Assembly: GCF_964355755.1 (NCBI RefSeq)
Contig: NC_092671.1
Coordinates: forward strand, 563,001-627,000
DNA: 64,000 bases
Source: Antedon mediterranea
Taxonomy: Eukaryota > Echinodermata > Crinoidea > Comatulida > Antedonidae
Direction: 5' to 3'
Positions within the stretch are counted from its first letter, which is position 1. The number at the start of each line of letters is the position of its first letter. Below, in pieces: positions 1 to 13,000 of this stretch. The translations under genes were made by a program, and so were the position numbers. The notes below the pieces were generated by a model that was not told the origin of the DNA, searched no databases, and saw only the letters and a list, made by a program, of their open reading frames with translations.

Positions 1-52
1 ATCACTACCATATTTGGGCACATCACACTTTTGTTTTAGTGTAGACTGAGCT
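1..52. mobile_element. MITE family A, copy 1 (cut by window edge)
   Basis: The right half of the 130-150 bp family A element ends with the inverted terminal sequence GTGTAGACTGAGCT followed by TAA. It shares the internal text CATATTTGGGCACATCAC with the other copies. Confidence 0.7.
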
Positions 53-90
53 TAAGTCTTTATATAGAATTTAAAACTATATTTACTTAC

Positions 91-3000
91 TGCATTTAAA
101 TTCATCTGATCCATCATTACAGTCAACAGTTATATCACAGATTTTATACCAAGGAATGCATTTCCCAGAAGTACATCGATGCTCACTCTCACTACAGGGT
201 CTATATGCTGAAGAGATGATTTAAACATCAAAATATCAATAAGTATTTATTTATTTTCAGTCACATTCAACAGTGGGAAACCTGCCACTAATAGAAAGGA
301 TTAAAAATATTTAAAACTATATAACATATAATAACATATTATAAAAACTTTAAACAATTTAATGTATCTTATTACAAAAATATTGATCAAAAAGGGTCAA
401 TGGAATTATCTTTTTCAATACAATTATTAAAAAGTAAACTGATACGAGAAATAAATCCATTTTTTGTAGAATTGAAACGGCAAAAGGGAACAGATAAAAG
501 ATTACATTTATAATAAATGTACAGTACTTGTGCACCTTTTCAATAATAAACTAAATTTGCTAAAGAGGGTGTATTGCTCATTTTTTTTAACATGCTTAAC
601 TGCCTATCAATAAAAAAAAACAAAGAACTAATAGCATATAGTTCACAACTGTATTTTCTTTGTATTAAGGAGTGCATGAGAAAAACATGAGAAACACATA
701 CACTGTGTTAAGCTCTGTCTACACTATCAAACTTTATGTGAGAAAAAAATGTAATGTGCCCAATATGGACATGATGATGTCATATCACTACCATATTTAA
801 GCATATCACTACAATATATGGGCACATCAGACTAATTTGATAGTGTAGTCAGAGCTTTAGGGGTTGTTGGCAGGTATTCACTTACTAGAACATGATGATT
901 CATCGGAATAGTCTCCACAATCATTATCAAAATCACATCGCCATCGTAGCGGGATACATTTTTTATTATTACAGCGGAATTCACCTGGGCTGCATGTTCT
1001 ATCTCCTAAACAACATAATCAAATATTACAATTATGTTTCATGTATATCAAATAAAATCACTTTATTTCGTCCTCAATTGGAAAATATTTTGAGTGTATT
1101 TCATAGTATAGTACATACAAATATTTAAAACATTTGGTTAAAAGATATTAAAATACTTATATTTTGTAATTTTAATAAATTCTAGCCAATCATAAGATTT
1201 GTATTCTGGAATTTAAATGCATGTTAGCCAACAATAGAGTTGTATTTGTTCATATTGTACTGTACATATACTAATAAATCTAAAGGTGCTTTGTTATTGT
1301 TGTACATTTTAGCTAACAAACAAAGAGTATCTGTTCATGTGAAAGTGTTAAGATTAATGTCAATCTCATTTATATTCTAATTAAGTTAACACTAACGGCA
1401 AAGACTATAGAATTCATCTGATCCCCCTGTGCGACACTGGTTCAATCCATCACACACGGCATACTCTGGTATGCAGCGATAGTTATTGAGGCATGAATAC
1501 CAACCAGTGGGACATGTCACACTTTCTGTAAGAACAACAAATTAATGAATTTAATGCAACAACTATTTAATGTAAACCAAAACTCTCTTTTTTATACCAC
1601 AATACATTCCATCATAAATAGGTTTAAACTATTATCACATTGCGAGCGTTGAGCGTGTTTTCACATCAAGCACAAATTTAATTATCCGTTGTTAAACAAG
1701 GTAGGTCATTTATGCCCACTGCTTTGACTAAAGAAAAAAATTGTACAATTTCAGAAAACAAATGGCTTCTTGATCCATCACTACAAAGTCGGAGCCCGAA
1801 TCATGTACGGATTTGAATCGTAAGAATTTGGTGTGAACAATCATATGCTTTACCACTGAACCCATTTTCCACGATTTTTTTCTCAGGGTGCCGGACCGAA
1901 TCAGGGGCGCGATGTGAAAGCAGCTTTATCCTGTATCGCTTTGGTAATGACACATGTTACTCCATAGCAAGAGGTTAAATACAGACGAGGCAAAGATGCT
2001 TTAAATATAATTTTTCAGGCAATGAGAGGGTCTCGTCTCCCTCATGCTTATTACGGCCCTGTGTTACTAAATAAGTGCTAATGAATGTTTAACATACGAC
2101 ACTCAGTTACAGGTTCATCACTGAAATCACCACAGTCATTATCAAGATCACAGCGCCAGTAGTCTGGGATACAGTAGCCATTGTCACACTGGAAGTAACC
2201 TTCAGAACACACATGGTCACCTACAAAAGAAATTGAAATCTTAAATAGTATTTTGAAAGTGTAATGTAAACTTATGATGGTTATCTACGTTACCCTTTGC
2301 AGATAACTGAAATAAGTACCAAACACCTATCGATCGATCAATCAATATTAATAAGATTGTATTTATTTATTTATTAGAACATTAGAAAAAGGTATACCGT
2401 TTAACAGAAGTTAGCAATAGTAAAATTCTAACTTTTTTAATTAATGTAATATAGTTAAATTGATCATTTTGCTTTCTCTAACACCCCACACAAGTACACA
2501 GCTATAGTACAGTAGTGTCTTAGCCACTGTAATGTGTGGCAGTAAAGCTCAAAGACATATTGGCCAGGCCTAGAAAATGGTAATATTCAACAATTTAGAG
2601 TAGGGAGAACAAATTATGTTATCACTTTCTGCTGTTGAAAACAATGCTTCTCTATTATCAAATCAAAACATCTGGGGTTGTACTTAGTACACAACTCATG
2701 TCTAACCCTAAACGAAAAGTTCAGCGTCTTGTCTACGACACTATAGAGAACACTGAGTGGTGTGAAATAATAATACAAATGATAACTCTTACTACATGTG
2801 ACAGCATGCTCATCTGAGCCATCAGCACAGTGCTCTCGTTGCTGGCATACTAGGTCCACGTCAATGCATTGACCACTGTCACAGCGGAACTCCCAGGGAT
2901 TACATTCAGCCGTTGCTGTCAAAATGAAGAATACATAATTAGCATTAGGCAAACTTGGTTCATGACAATACATTGACAATTGCAGGAAAATGGATTAAAT

Positions 3001-4068
3001 TCAGTCGATGCAATGAAATGAAGAATACATAATTAGTTTTTTAGAAAAAAAAAACGTTTTCATTGATTAACTATATATAAGTAGCATTTGTTGGCAAACA
3101 TGTCAATATATTGATCATTATTGTAGCAAAATTAATATGAATTAAATTCAGTCGATGCAATGAAATGAAGAAGGTAATTAGTACTTTAGAAAATATCCAT
3201 ATTTTCATTGATTTTTCCTGATTTATATTGTATAAATCATACATTTTAGTAAAGAAAGTGAATTAGCTTAATATCTAAATTATCATGTTGTACCACAATG
3301 ACAAGACACCTAAATAAGACAAATTTTAAAATGGTTTAAAGATAGCAGAATAGTTTCAATTTACTGTAAAATAATACTCATCAAAAATTGTAATATAATG
3401 TGTAAAGATATACTTACAACAATGGCTTTCATCTGAGAAATCTCCACAATCATCGTCACCATCACATACAAATTGAATTAAAGTACATGCAAGATTATCA
3501 CACTGGTATTGACCTGATGTGCACACCCTCTCGGCTATAATAACAAATGAATAATAGTCAAATTAAAAGGTTATTTATGATGATTGCTAAAGTTGGGAGA
3601 AGGAATGACAGTTCTATTATTCAAAACAATAACATACAATATATAATATATAGATAAAAAATGCTAGGGGCAGCTTAAGCAAAATACATTACTGTAACTG
3701 TAAAGAGCCAGCTATACCCCTTGTATATTAATTCTACTCTAAAAGCCCTCTATAGAAAACAATACAAAAATAGATTAAAACACCACAGATTCAAAACGAC
3801 AACTTACGACATGCATCATATTCATCTGATCCATCATGGCAATCCACTTCTCCGTCACATTTCCAATAATATGGAATACATCTATCATCATTCGCACATT
3901 TGAACTGCTGGTTAGTACACTGCGCTTCACATGTTTTCAAATCAGTTTTTAAAATAAAGTTATTTGGACATGCACATTTGGCTGTTGGAAATCCAAGGCT
4001 GTAAGATTCTCCTAGTAGACACAAATGACTACATCCTGCGTTGTTTACACCACAGGGGTTAGAAATAC
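91..4068 (-). other. LRP EGF plus ligand-binding cluster II (seven LDLa in view)
   Basis: Exon 4068-3808 encodes an EGF ([14 protein letters not shown]) and one LDLa without an intron between them. Six further single-LDLa exons follow down to 207-91, all phase 1-1. The repeat in 1525-1397 has a weaker calcium box ([15 protein letters not shown]). LRP1 and LRP2 have an eight-repeat cluster after an EGF, so at least one more exon is expected left of the window. Confidence 0.88.
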
Positions 4069-7000
4069 CTACCAAAAAAAAAATCAATCAAAACACCATT
4101 TAAAAAAAGTTTCATTATATTTAAAGAAAAAAAAAACAGAAAAAAATGAACTCAAGCGAAGTTAAATTTTCTCTGCTCATCTTAAGCTCTCTCTACACTA
4201 TGATGTGCCCATATATGGACATGATGATGTCATAGCAATACCATATTTAAGCATATCACTACCATACCTGTATATGGGCACATCACATTTTTGTTTGATA
4301 AGTGTAGTCAGAGCTTTAACAATCCAATAAATATATTACGTTTACAGCAGATTTTAACAGTTCTGTAGATTTAACAGCTTTACTATGTATAAAAGGAAAA
4401 AAAATAATTACTTGAATCTTGACGTAGAGGGTGCACTACATGTATGTCAAAAGGTCGGTGAAGTGTGGTCTGCATGACCTCAGCACCTTCACCTGTCCAT
4501 TTATTTGCCCTGTTGATAGTCTTCACGTTCCAGTCTGTCCAGTAGACATAATCTTCAAAGACAGTGACAGCAAATGGATGGCCTACTCCCTCATCAAGAA
4601 GAAGAGTAACACCAGATCCATCTAAATTAGAATACCTAAAGACAAATTTATAATGTACCTTGTAAAAGCAATAACATATAATATAACGTATACAGAATAA
4701 TACTGGGCAGTACAAGAAAAGTACATTACTTTAATGAGCCTACACCTTGTAATAAATAATATACATATAAAAATAATTAATTTATTATTTATTCAACTTT
4801 GCTACCATGGTAGCTCTGAATACAGAATACAGTATATCTCTATTATGGGCACGTCATGTTTGTATACAAAATTCTTTATTGTCCTAAAAAATGAAAATGC
4901 TATTGCCGATTACTGACAACAAATAAGCTTAATTTATCTGTACTTTAAATTTCCAATATTTAAAATTTATGTTATAATTAGTTATGTAAGGCTTTTGTTG
5001 CTGTAATGTATTTCTTATGGATTTTTTATTTTTTTAAATAAAGTGTACCTGAATATAACTACAAAGACCCTCATTTCAATTTTAAGCTATGTCTACATCC
5101 ATCAAATTGTACGTGACAAAATATGATGTACCCATATATGGACATGATGATGTCATATCACTACCATATTTGGGCATATCACTACTATATTTGGGCACAT
5201 CACACTATATTTGTTAAACTAGTTTGATAATGTAGACAGAGCTTTATACTTACACAATATGATCAAGATGTGCGTCTGCCCAATAGAGTTTATCAGTTTC
5301 AAAACAGATAGTAAGTCCATTAGGCCAACCAACAAGATCATCATGAAATTCAGTGGCACCTGTACCATCCATACTGGATCTACCAATGTATGGTCTTAAC
5401 CCCCAGTCAGACCAGTATAAGTAGCTGCAAAGTAAACAAATATAAATATATTATCAACTGTATTATACTTCTTTATTTCTTTCATTAGGCACGTTCATAT
5501 AACATTTTTTTGGAAACATACTCCCATAATGCAGCTAGTAATCAGAGCAAAGTTGTGTCTTGATGTAACCGGATTCACATTTATACACCTGGGTGGAGAG
5601 AGGCAAATGTAATGCAGCTAGTAATCAGAGAAAAGTTGTGTCTTGATGTAACCGGGTACCCATTTATACACCTGGGTGGAGAGAGGCAAATGTAAGTATA
5701 GTATCTTGCCTAAGGATACAAGCAATGCGACGAGAGTTGGATTCGAACCTCGATCTCACAATCAGTATTCGAACGTCCAACACACTGCGCCACACGCCCT
5801 TACTCAGTAAAATGACTGTCTTGATCATGATCAGTGCAAATTTGTTTAAATATGAATATTAATTTATATATATATCAGGATAGTTGTATTATATTGACTG
5901 TGTGTTAGTGTCTTTTTCAAATTTACTCACCCGTTTCGTGGATCTACAGTAATACCTCTGGGATCAAATAGATTATCTCTTATAATTGTCTTTCTGGACG
6001 TGCCATCCAAATTTGCAACATCTATTGTATCCAAGCCTCGGTCTGTCCAATATATTTTCCTATTTAAAAAAACAAAATATTTGTCAATGGATAAAATGTT
6101 TGTTTTCTTTTTAACAAATACAAAGAGAGTCTAAAAGGTAAAGATAAATTCATTTATAGAATAGTATTTTTTTTTTTCATCAAATGATTTGTTAGTTTAA
6201 ATTTTTTCAGAAGCCAATAGATCAAATAATTTATGTTTTGAAGAATAAGAATCTAGTTTATGACAACATTCTATGCACATATAGCTATATATCTGTATTG
6301 TAGTATCCTTCATAATCTATTAATAATTACGCCGCACAAAACCAAATCTTTAAATGTAATGTACCTGCCAATCCAATCAATAGCTATGCCTTCTCCTTCT
6401 TCTATATCATTTGCAACGATAGTTGTCTTAGCTGAGCCATCTAACTTTGATCGTACAATTTGTTTAGCTAGGTAGTCTATGCTATACATCTCTTCCCGCT
6501 CCAAATCAAAGTCAGTTGCTGCCACAAGATAAAACCCATCAGACAAAAGTTGATAATCATCTCCAGTGAGACCAATGCGTCGAATGTAATGATTATTACT
6601 GAATAGTAAGTAAGGATCAATGTCTAAATTATGAAAGAAAATAAATTCAATTAAAGTTAATATTTATTTCTATACATAAAGATATTAGATTAAACACTGT
6701 AGAGTATTAAATGTTTTGCCCTACTGTGATGTAATTGTACTGTACAATATATATTGAAAACTTGAATTTGCTTTGGGACTTAATACTATAGTAATACTGT
6801 AGTTGAATTATCATCATGAAAATAATAACGTACTAAAAACAATACAATGTACATTAAATTCTTCAAAATCAAAACACTCTGCAACATATTGTCTGTTGGA
6901 GTGGAAGGCAAGGATTGGCAAGAGTGACGATTGCTGCCAGTGCTCTCTGTTTTCTTTAATTTATTGGTTAAAATATTTGAAAAGGTTCTTAAAGATGCTA

Positions 7001-10000
7001 GTCACCCGTTCTAAAAATATTTTACCATCCAACCAAGTGGTAGTTTCCGGGCTTCTGCAGCTTGTACCAATCCTCTCTCCTGCTCTCCTCATCAAATATT
7101 TTAACGTAACCACCCTTTTTGTGTTTCACTATCTGTACCTTTATACTTTGTATATTGTTAATTTGAGATTAAAATTTCACAAAAATGTCTTATTTTTGTG
7201 AAACTATAAATGTCGTATTTCAAGTGGTAGCATGTTAAATCACATTTGGTTTGAAAGCTTTAGGGCACAATGTTGTGGAAAACCATGCATTATAGTATGA
7301 GTTTCTTACCATCACTATGTATACAGCTACCAGCTGCATTTTGTGTATAGCCACTATTGCAATAACATATATATGATCCATCAGTATTAGTACATCTTTG
7401 ACTACACACCCACGGCTGCTCTGTGCATTCATTAATATCTAAAGAATAAACATATTCCGTTATAATACATTTCCTTATATACTGTTATGTTACTTTGAAC
7501 AGAACATGTTAAAAATAAAAAATATTGGTTTTTAATCTGTCAGCTTTTGTTTTTCATTAACAAATGAATTATTCACTTTTAAATTGTTTTTTTTTTTAAA
7601 TTTTCTAAATGTATTTCCAATGTTTTCATATGAAAAATAAAAATTATCAGTATCATTATGAAGCCTTAGTGCCTCACCCTTTGGATGAAATGTTAAGCAG
7701 TTTGTCTTATCATGGAGATGCCTCTATGGTAGGTATCATGTGTATATAATGTAAATGAGACTGGGTATACTAAAGATAGAAGCTTGGGAACACATAAACA
7801 CTTGTTAAGTGGAAATGTTGTTTAATCCCTTGTGTCAGACCTCAAATCCACATCTAGTTCTTACCTTCACATGTAACTGAATCTTCTTTCAACTTCTGGC
7901 CACTTAAACAGCCACATTTAAAAGAATTTGGTGTGTCGATGCATAGTTCTGTACAACTATTTTGTGTTAAACATTCATTTGTCCCTGTATATCAAAAAAA
8001 AGCAATAGAAAATTAATTTCATATCATTTATTTACATACTCTTGAATACTGAAGGAAATGTCCAGAAATATGATCTCCTGTGTTGAAGATAGGACATCAA
8101 ATTAAGCTCAGCCCTTCATTTCACCGTTAGGCCCTGCCCCTCCCTATTTCAAAATCCTAGATCCGCCACTGGGGTTTATAAAGTTGTCCATCATTGATTA
8201 ATGCTTGATTGACTCATTCATTCAAAACTAAAAAGTTTCTTTCAAAATGAGTATTGTTGAAATGAAGCGTAACATGTCTGTAACCTAGACATTGTGCTGT
8301 ATGTTCTTGCAGGTTCCTTTTTCTGTTTATTTGTTTATTGTTAGATGTATCTAAACTCACCACAATTGGATTCATCTGTTTTATCCGCACAATGATTAAA
8401 ACCATCACAGAGTTGTTGCTCACCTACACACGTCCCATCACCACACACATAATCATTTGGATCACATCCTAAAAGTTTTATGATAAATTAGGCTAATAGT
8501 AGACAGACATACTTTATTATTATCACATAATAAATATAAAATGTGAGACTCGGCTTGACTCCCATTTTAATCTTATTAAAAACATAATACAGAAAAAAAA
8601 AAACACTTAAAGACAAGAAAGAGTTCATTGAGCTTTTGTCCAATTCTTGATTGTACACACATTATTTTTTAATTTACAAATGCATTAAAACATCATAGGT
8701 CATAGGTCAAATCTCAGCTGCTGCCAAGGGCCTGATAGAAGTAATAGTAATCCCTTGGTATATTATTTAGTGTCATCAATGTACAATACTCTAGTTGATG
8801 TCATTAAATGACATTATACAACTAGTGTATAATCAGTAGAGACATAGTGATAATGATTATTGCTGATTAATGTTATAATCAAAATGTATGCTATGCTAAT
8901 GTTATCCACAGGAGGTTGTTGTAAATTTACATATTCTCACTATTACAGTCATGTCATGATTTAGAATTATAGAAATGTGCGCTAACTATACAGAATAAGT
9001 GCTAATGTTAAGCCACATTATAGTTAATCGCAAAGGCTATGTCAAAAGTATTTAGAATAGGAACATTATATTTTAAAACATAAAGTGTTGTCATGTACAC
9101 TTACCACAGTCAGCTTCATCAGAATTATCTCTACAATCATCTTTACCATCACAGGTTAAACTAGTTTCTATACAGCGGCCATTACCACAGGTGAATTGTG
9201 AGGAATAACATATTGGATATCCTGAAAAATGAACATCCAATCAAGTCAAATATAACATTAGATTGTATAGTGTTGTTGTATACAAGAGATACAGATGTCA
9301 TGTTAAACAGCCAGCACAATCCTATTAAAGAAAAGGAGAGGGGGAGGGGGGGGGGGAGTGTCTGGAAACAAGAGATACAGATGTCATGTTAACGTTAAAA
9401 ACAGCCAGATAACAATCCTATTAAAGAAAAGGAGAGGGGGAGGGGGTGGGGGAGTGTCTGGAAACAAGAGATACTAGTTGCTTTTATGATAACAATACCT
9501 GTAAAACACATGAATAACCAAAGTAGACGTAACAAATAAAAGCTTACCACAAAAGTTTCCTTCATCAGACCCATCCCCGCAATCATTGTTATGGTCACAT
9601 TTCCCTGACAACGGAATACACAGTCCATTACTGCAACTGAAGTCTGTTAATGGACACTGATAATTTGCTGTGAAAAGAAAAAGAAATATCATTTCATGTA
9701 CAAAATCTCTTGTTTTTTTTTCTTTAATTATAATGTATTATTTATGTTAATTCTCAGGTGTGGAAACTAAGTAAGATTTATATTTACATAATTTACAGGT
9801 GCTGATAATCATACGATTCATTATCAAATCCTTCTATTATCTAGTTTTATTACTTTCAGTGGATGACTTTCCAATGTCTGTCATTTTAAAATATGGTACA
9901 ATAAGCTTGGATTACATCCAAAGAAAGCTTTTCATATAAATTTGGCATTTTAATATCAATCATCACATACCATAACTCATAATAAACAACATGTTCCTGG

Positions 10001-13000
10001 TTAATCAACCAGGTATTCCGTCCTTCCCATTTATATACCCTTTTAGTCTGAAAGCCATTTGTAAAGTTTAGGAAAAAACCCCTATATTATCAATAATAAT
10101 AATTTATATTATATATATAATAATATTATAGTACAATTGTTGTATTGTATTGTTAACGTAATATTTGAAACTGAGGGTTTTTTCTTTCACAAAACTATAA
10201 AGTATAAGATAAAAAACAAATTTTTGACAAAATGAGGATATAGTGAATGAGCAGGTTGACAGTATATTCCAATACATTCCAATACATTCTAACTTGCAAC
10301 CATTTGAGATTTGATAAAAGTGTACTATTTCAATTAAATGGATCATCACCAACCAAGGTGAATAGTCTTTGCAAGTAATAAACCGTTTATACTAATTGCT
10401 ATTTAACTATCAAGAATAATAGAAACATTCCTCAATTTTAATCATAATTAAGCAGGACACCATCCAACCATACAGTAATATTTCTCATGGTTAGGCCCTA
10501 AATAGTTTTCAAGATACTGTAAGGCTATGAGAAATACAATGACTCTCATCAGTCACCAAAATGTGAAATTCGGCCCTGAATAAACCATGGAGGTTTTCCT
10601 CCATGCATAAACAAAGTTCATCTTTCATCTTAAATAAATACTGAGAATGAATTTGATGTAAAAAACAACAAATCTAGCGAATTCATTCCATTCTGTATAT
10701 TTTACATTGTGTTAATGTAAAGGTTTATGCTAACATGGTCTAGGATTTATGTTTATGATCTGCTAACATTGAGTTTTTAAACAATAGAAGATTACAATCT
10801 GATGATGACATTTTATGATGAAAATCCCGCACTAAAATTGAGACCATTGCAATGTATTTCCCCAGGCTTCTTCAATTCACAAAATGTCATCTCAAACAGA
10901 TTGCAAAATATGATGCATCATCCCTTTCTGCACTCTCATTCTTGTTATTTGTACTGTATTTTTTTTTTCTCAGTTTGTAGGAAAGCGCTTAGAGGTTTCA
11001 CAACATTAAGCACTTTATAAATCCAGGATTTTATTATTTATTATGTTAAATAAAAAGTTTTTTTAATAAAGTGAGTGATGTAAATATCATGTGCTTAATA
11101 TTTTGACAAAACAGCATCATATGACTAATCATTTGTATTGTAATTTACCAATTTACCTTTTTACCTGAATACCCATACAAAATAAGCCAATTGCTTGAAA
11201 CCAGTGAACCCTGACCTCAGTCAACCCACTGAATACAATCAAACGTAAATAACAAGCAAGGTTCACACTTGGGTGCTTGAATTATGCATCAAGTTTACCT
11301 TACCAAATTTGGATATTAAAATTTATCTGTTGCGACATAAAAAGGTAAACAAATTACAGACCTGTAGACTAGCTTTCCACACCAGGATATTGGATAAAGA
11401 GCTTTCTACAGAATACGGGTGATGATTCTTGATTATGGACTAAAGCCGACTTTCCACTAGGCAAATTTGTTTACGCAAATCAAGAGAGTGATTTGGAAGA
11501 CAGAAACATGAAGGCTCTTTCGATTCGCGCGAACAAATTCACCTAATGGAAAATCAGAGCTTAATTACTATATGGGTGCTACTGCTCGCTTATAGACCAA
11601 CCAGTTTCTATACCATAGAGTAGTTTTGTTTCTTATATAAAGAATGAAAAGTTCAATGAAAAAGGAGTGCTAAACCAGGGGCCTTATCCTCCTACGTTAC
11701 GGCACCACTGACCAGGTTGATTTAATCTGTTTATCGTGATTACAAAGCTAATCAAAAATAAAACCACAAGTATATTGTCTATAGACAAATGAATCAAAAA
11801 CCCCAAAAATAATAGATATTTCAAATGAAAGTGAAACCCATTTAAATTTACAGATCAATGACAAATAATGGATAAAAATAGATTAAGATGAATAGAACTT
11901 GTTTTGAAAGTGGAAGTTTCAAGCTAGGAACAAGAATTTAACCACCGCACCAGACTAGTGTTGCACATGCAAATTCAAATTAGGAATTCTTCCGGTTATT
12001 GTTAAACAATTTCTAATTCTCCAAGACAATACTGGAGTCCAGGTGTATTGGTTTGTTTCACAATATTAAGAATTTATCCAGTTATTGTTTTTGATTCAGT
12101 GATTCAGTAATTTCAGCATGGAGACTCGGTCACTGAGTGCATTTGTCAGATAATGCAGTATGTATTGCGCTTCTGAAATTTTCCTTAATTATGTTATTTG
12201 ATAAGCATTGTTAATGTTATGATATTCCAAAATAAAAGGAAATTATTTGGCTTTGTATTTAAACCATTCTAAGTAAATGTAAAGGTATAAGAACTAAAGG
12301 TATTAATCATAGAACAAATAGAAATTACTTTGACAGTCTTCTTTCCCTTCGTCTTCAGCAAACTCACAATCACTGATTCCATCACAGACCTGGTCAGGTG
12401 GAATACATGGGCTTTTACCTGGCTTTGCTTGCTCACATTCAAAGTACCCTGGTATACATGCTAAACAGGAAGAAAAACAATCATTTTATGATTTTATATG
12501 AAATAACTTTTTTCCTACGTTGATTCTGCTTTAAAATAATGAATATATAATTGGTATAAAACATCAAATAAATCATATTTGTTTGAAGTACTATTTAATA
12601 GTATTAAACAATCATGATGTCGAAATGCTAAATGCAATTTTAAAAATGTCATTGAATTTCCATTGCCTGTACCTATAGGGCCTAGTAGTAACTAATTAAT
12701 AATGGCATATTTTGGGTAAACCATTTCTTGTGTACAGACTACAGTAAATGATTGGGATACGCATAGACATAACCCTTGCACCATTGCCTGTACGCCTGCC
12801 CATCACGCCGGTCACCGCCACCACAACCTAAACTAAGCCTTTTAGCCTCCTATAGGCCTAGAAAGGCATAGATACCTCTCACCTTCTAAAACTCATTAGG
12901 CCTATCTGAATGAAGAGTTAGGCTAGGACCTAATTCGAAAAGCTTAATATTATCATTCATATTATTCTCTAAATTACATCAACTTCTAAATAACTAGGGC

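Larger units (their letters stand above)
8361..12460 (-). other. LRP ligand-binding cluster I: four LDLa exons
   Basis: Each of the exons 12460-12329, 9667-9548, 9221-9105 and 8468-8361 encodes one six-cysteine LDLa module and all are phase 1-1, the standard LDLR-family layout. The first repeat has an unusual acidic insertion after its calcium box ([12 protein letters not shown]). The introns at 9668-12328 and 12461-15953 are long. I saw no further LDLa exon in them by eye, but a degenerate one could be missed. Confidence 0.88.

Noticed and set aside
5739-5792. Possible tRNA gene on the minus strand
   Set aside because: The A and B boxes are present, but the acceptor stem and cloverleaf do not close and a SINE tail follows.
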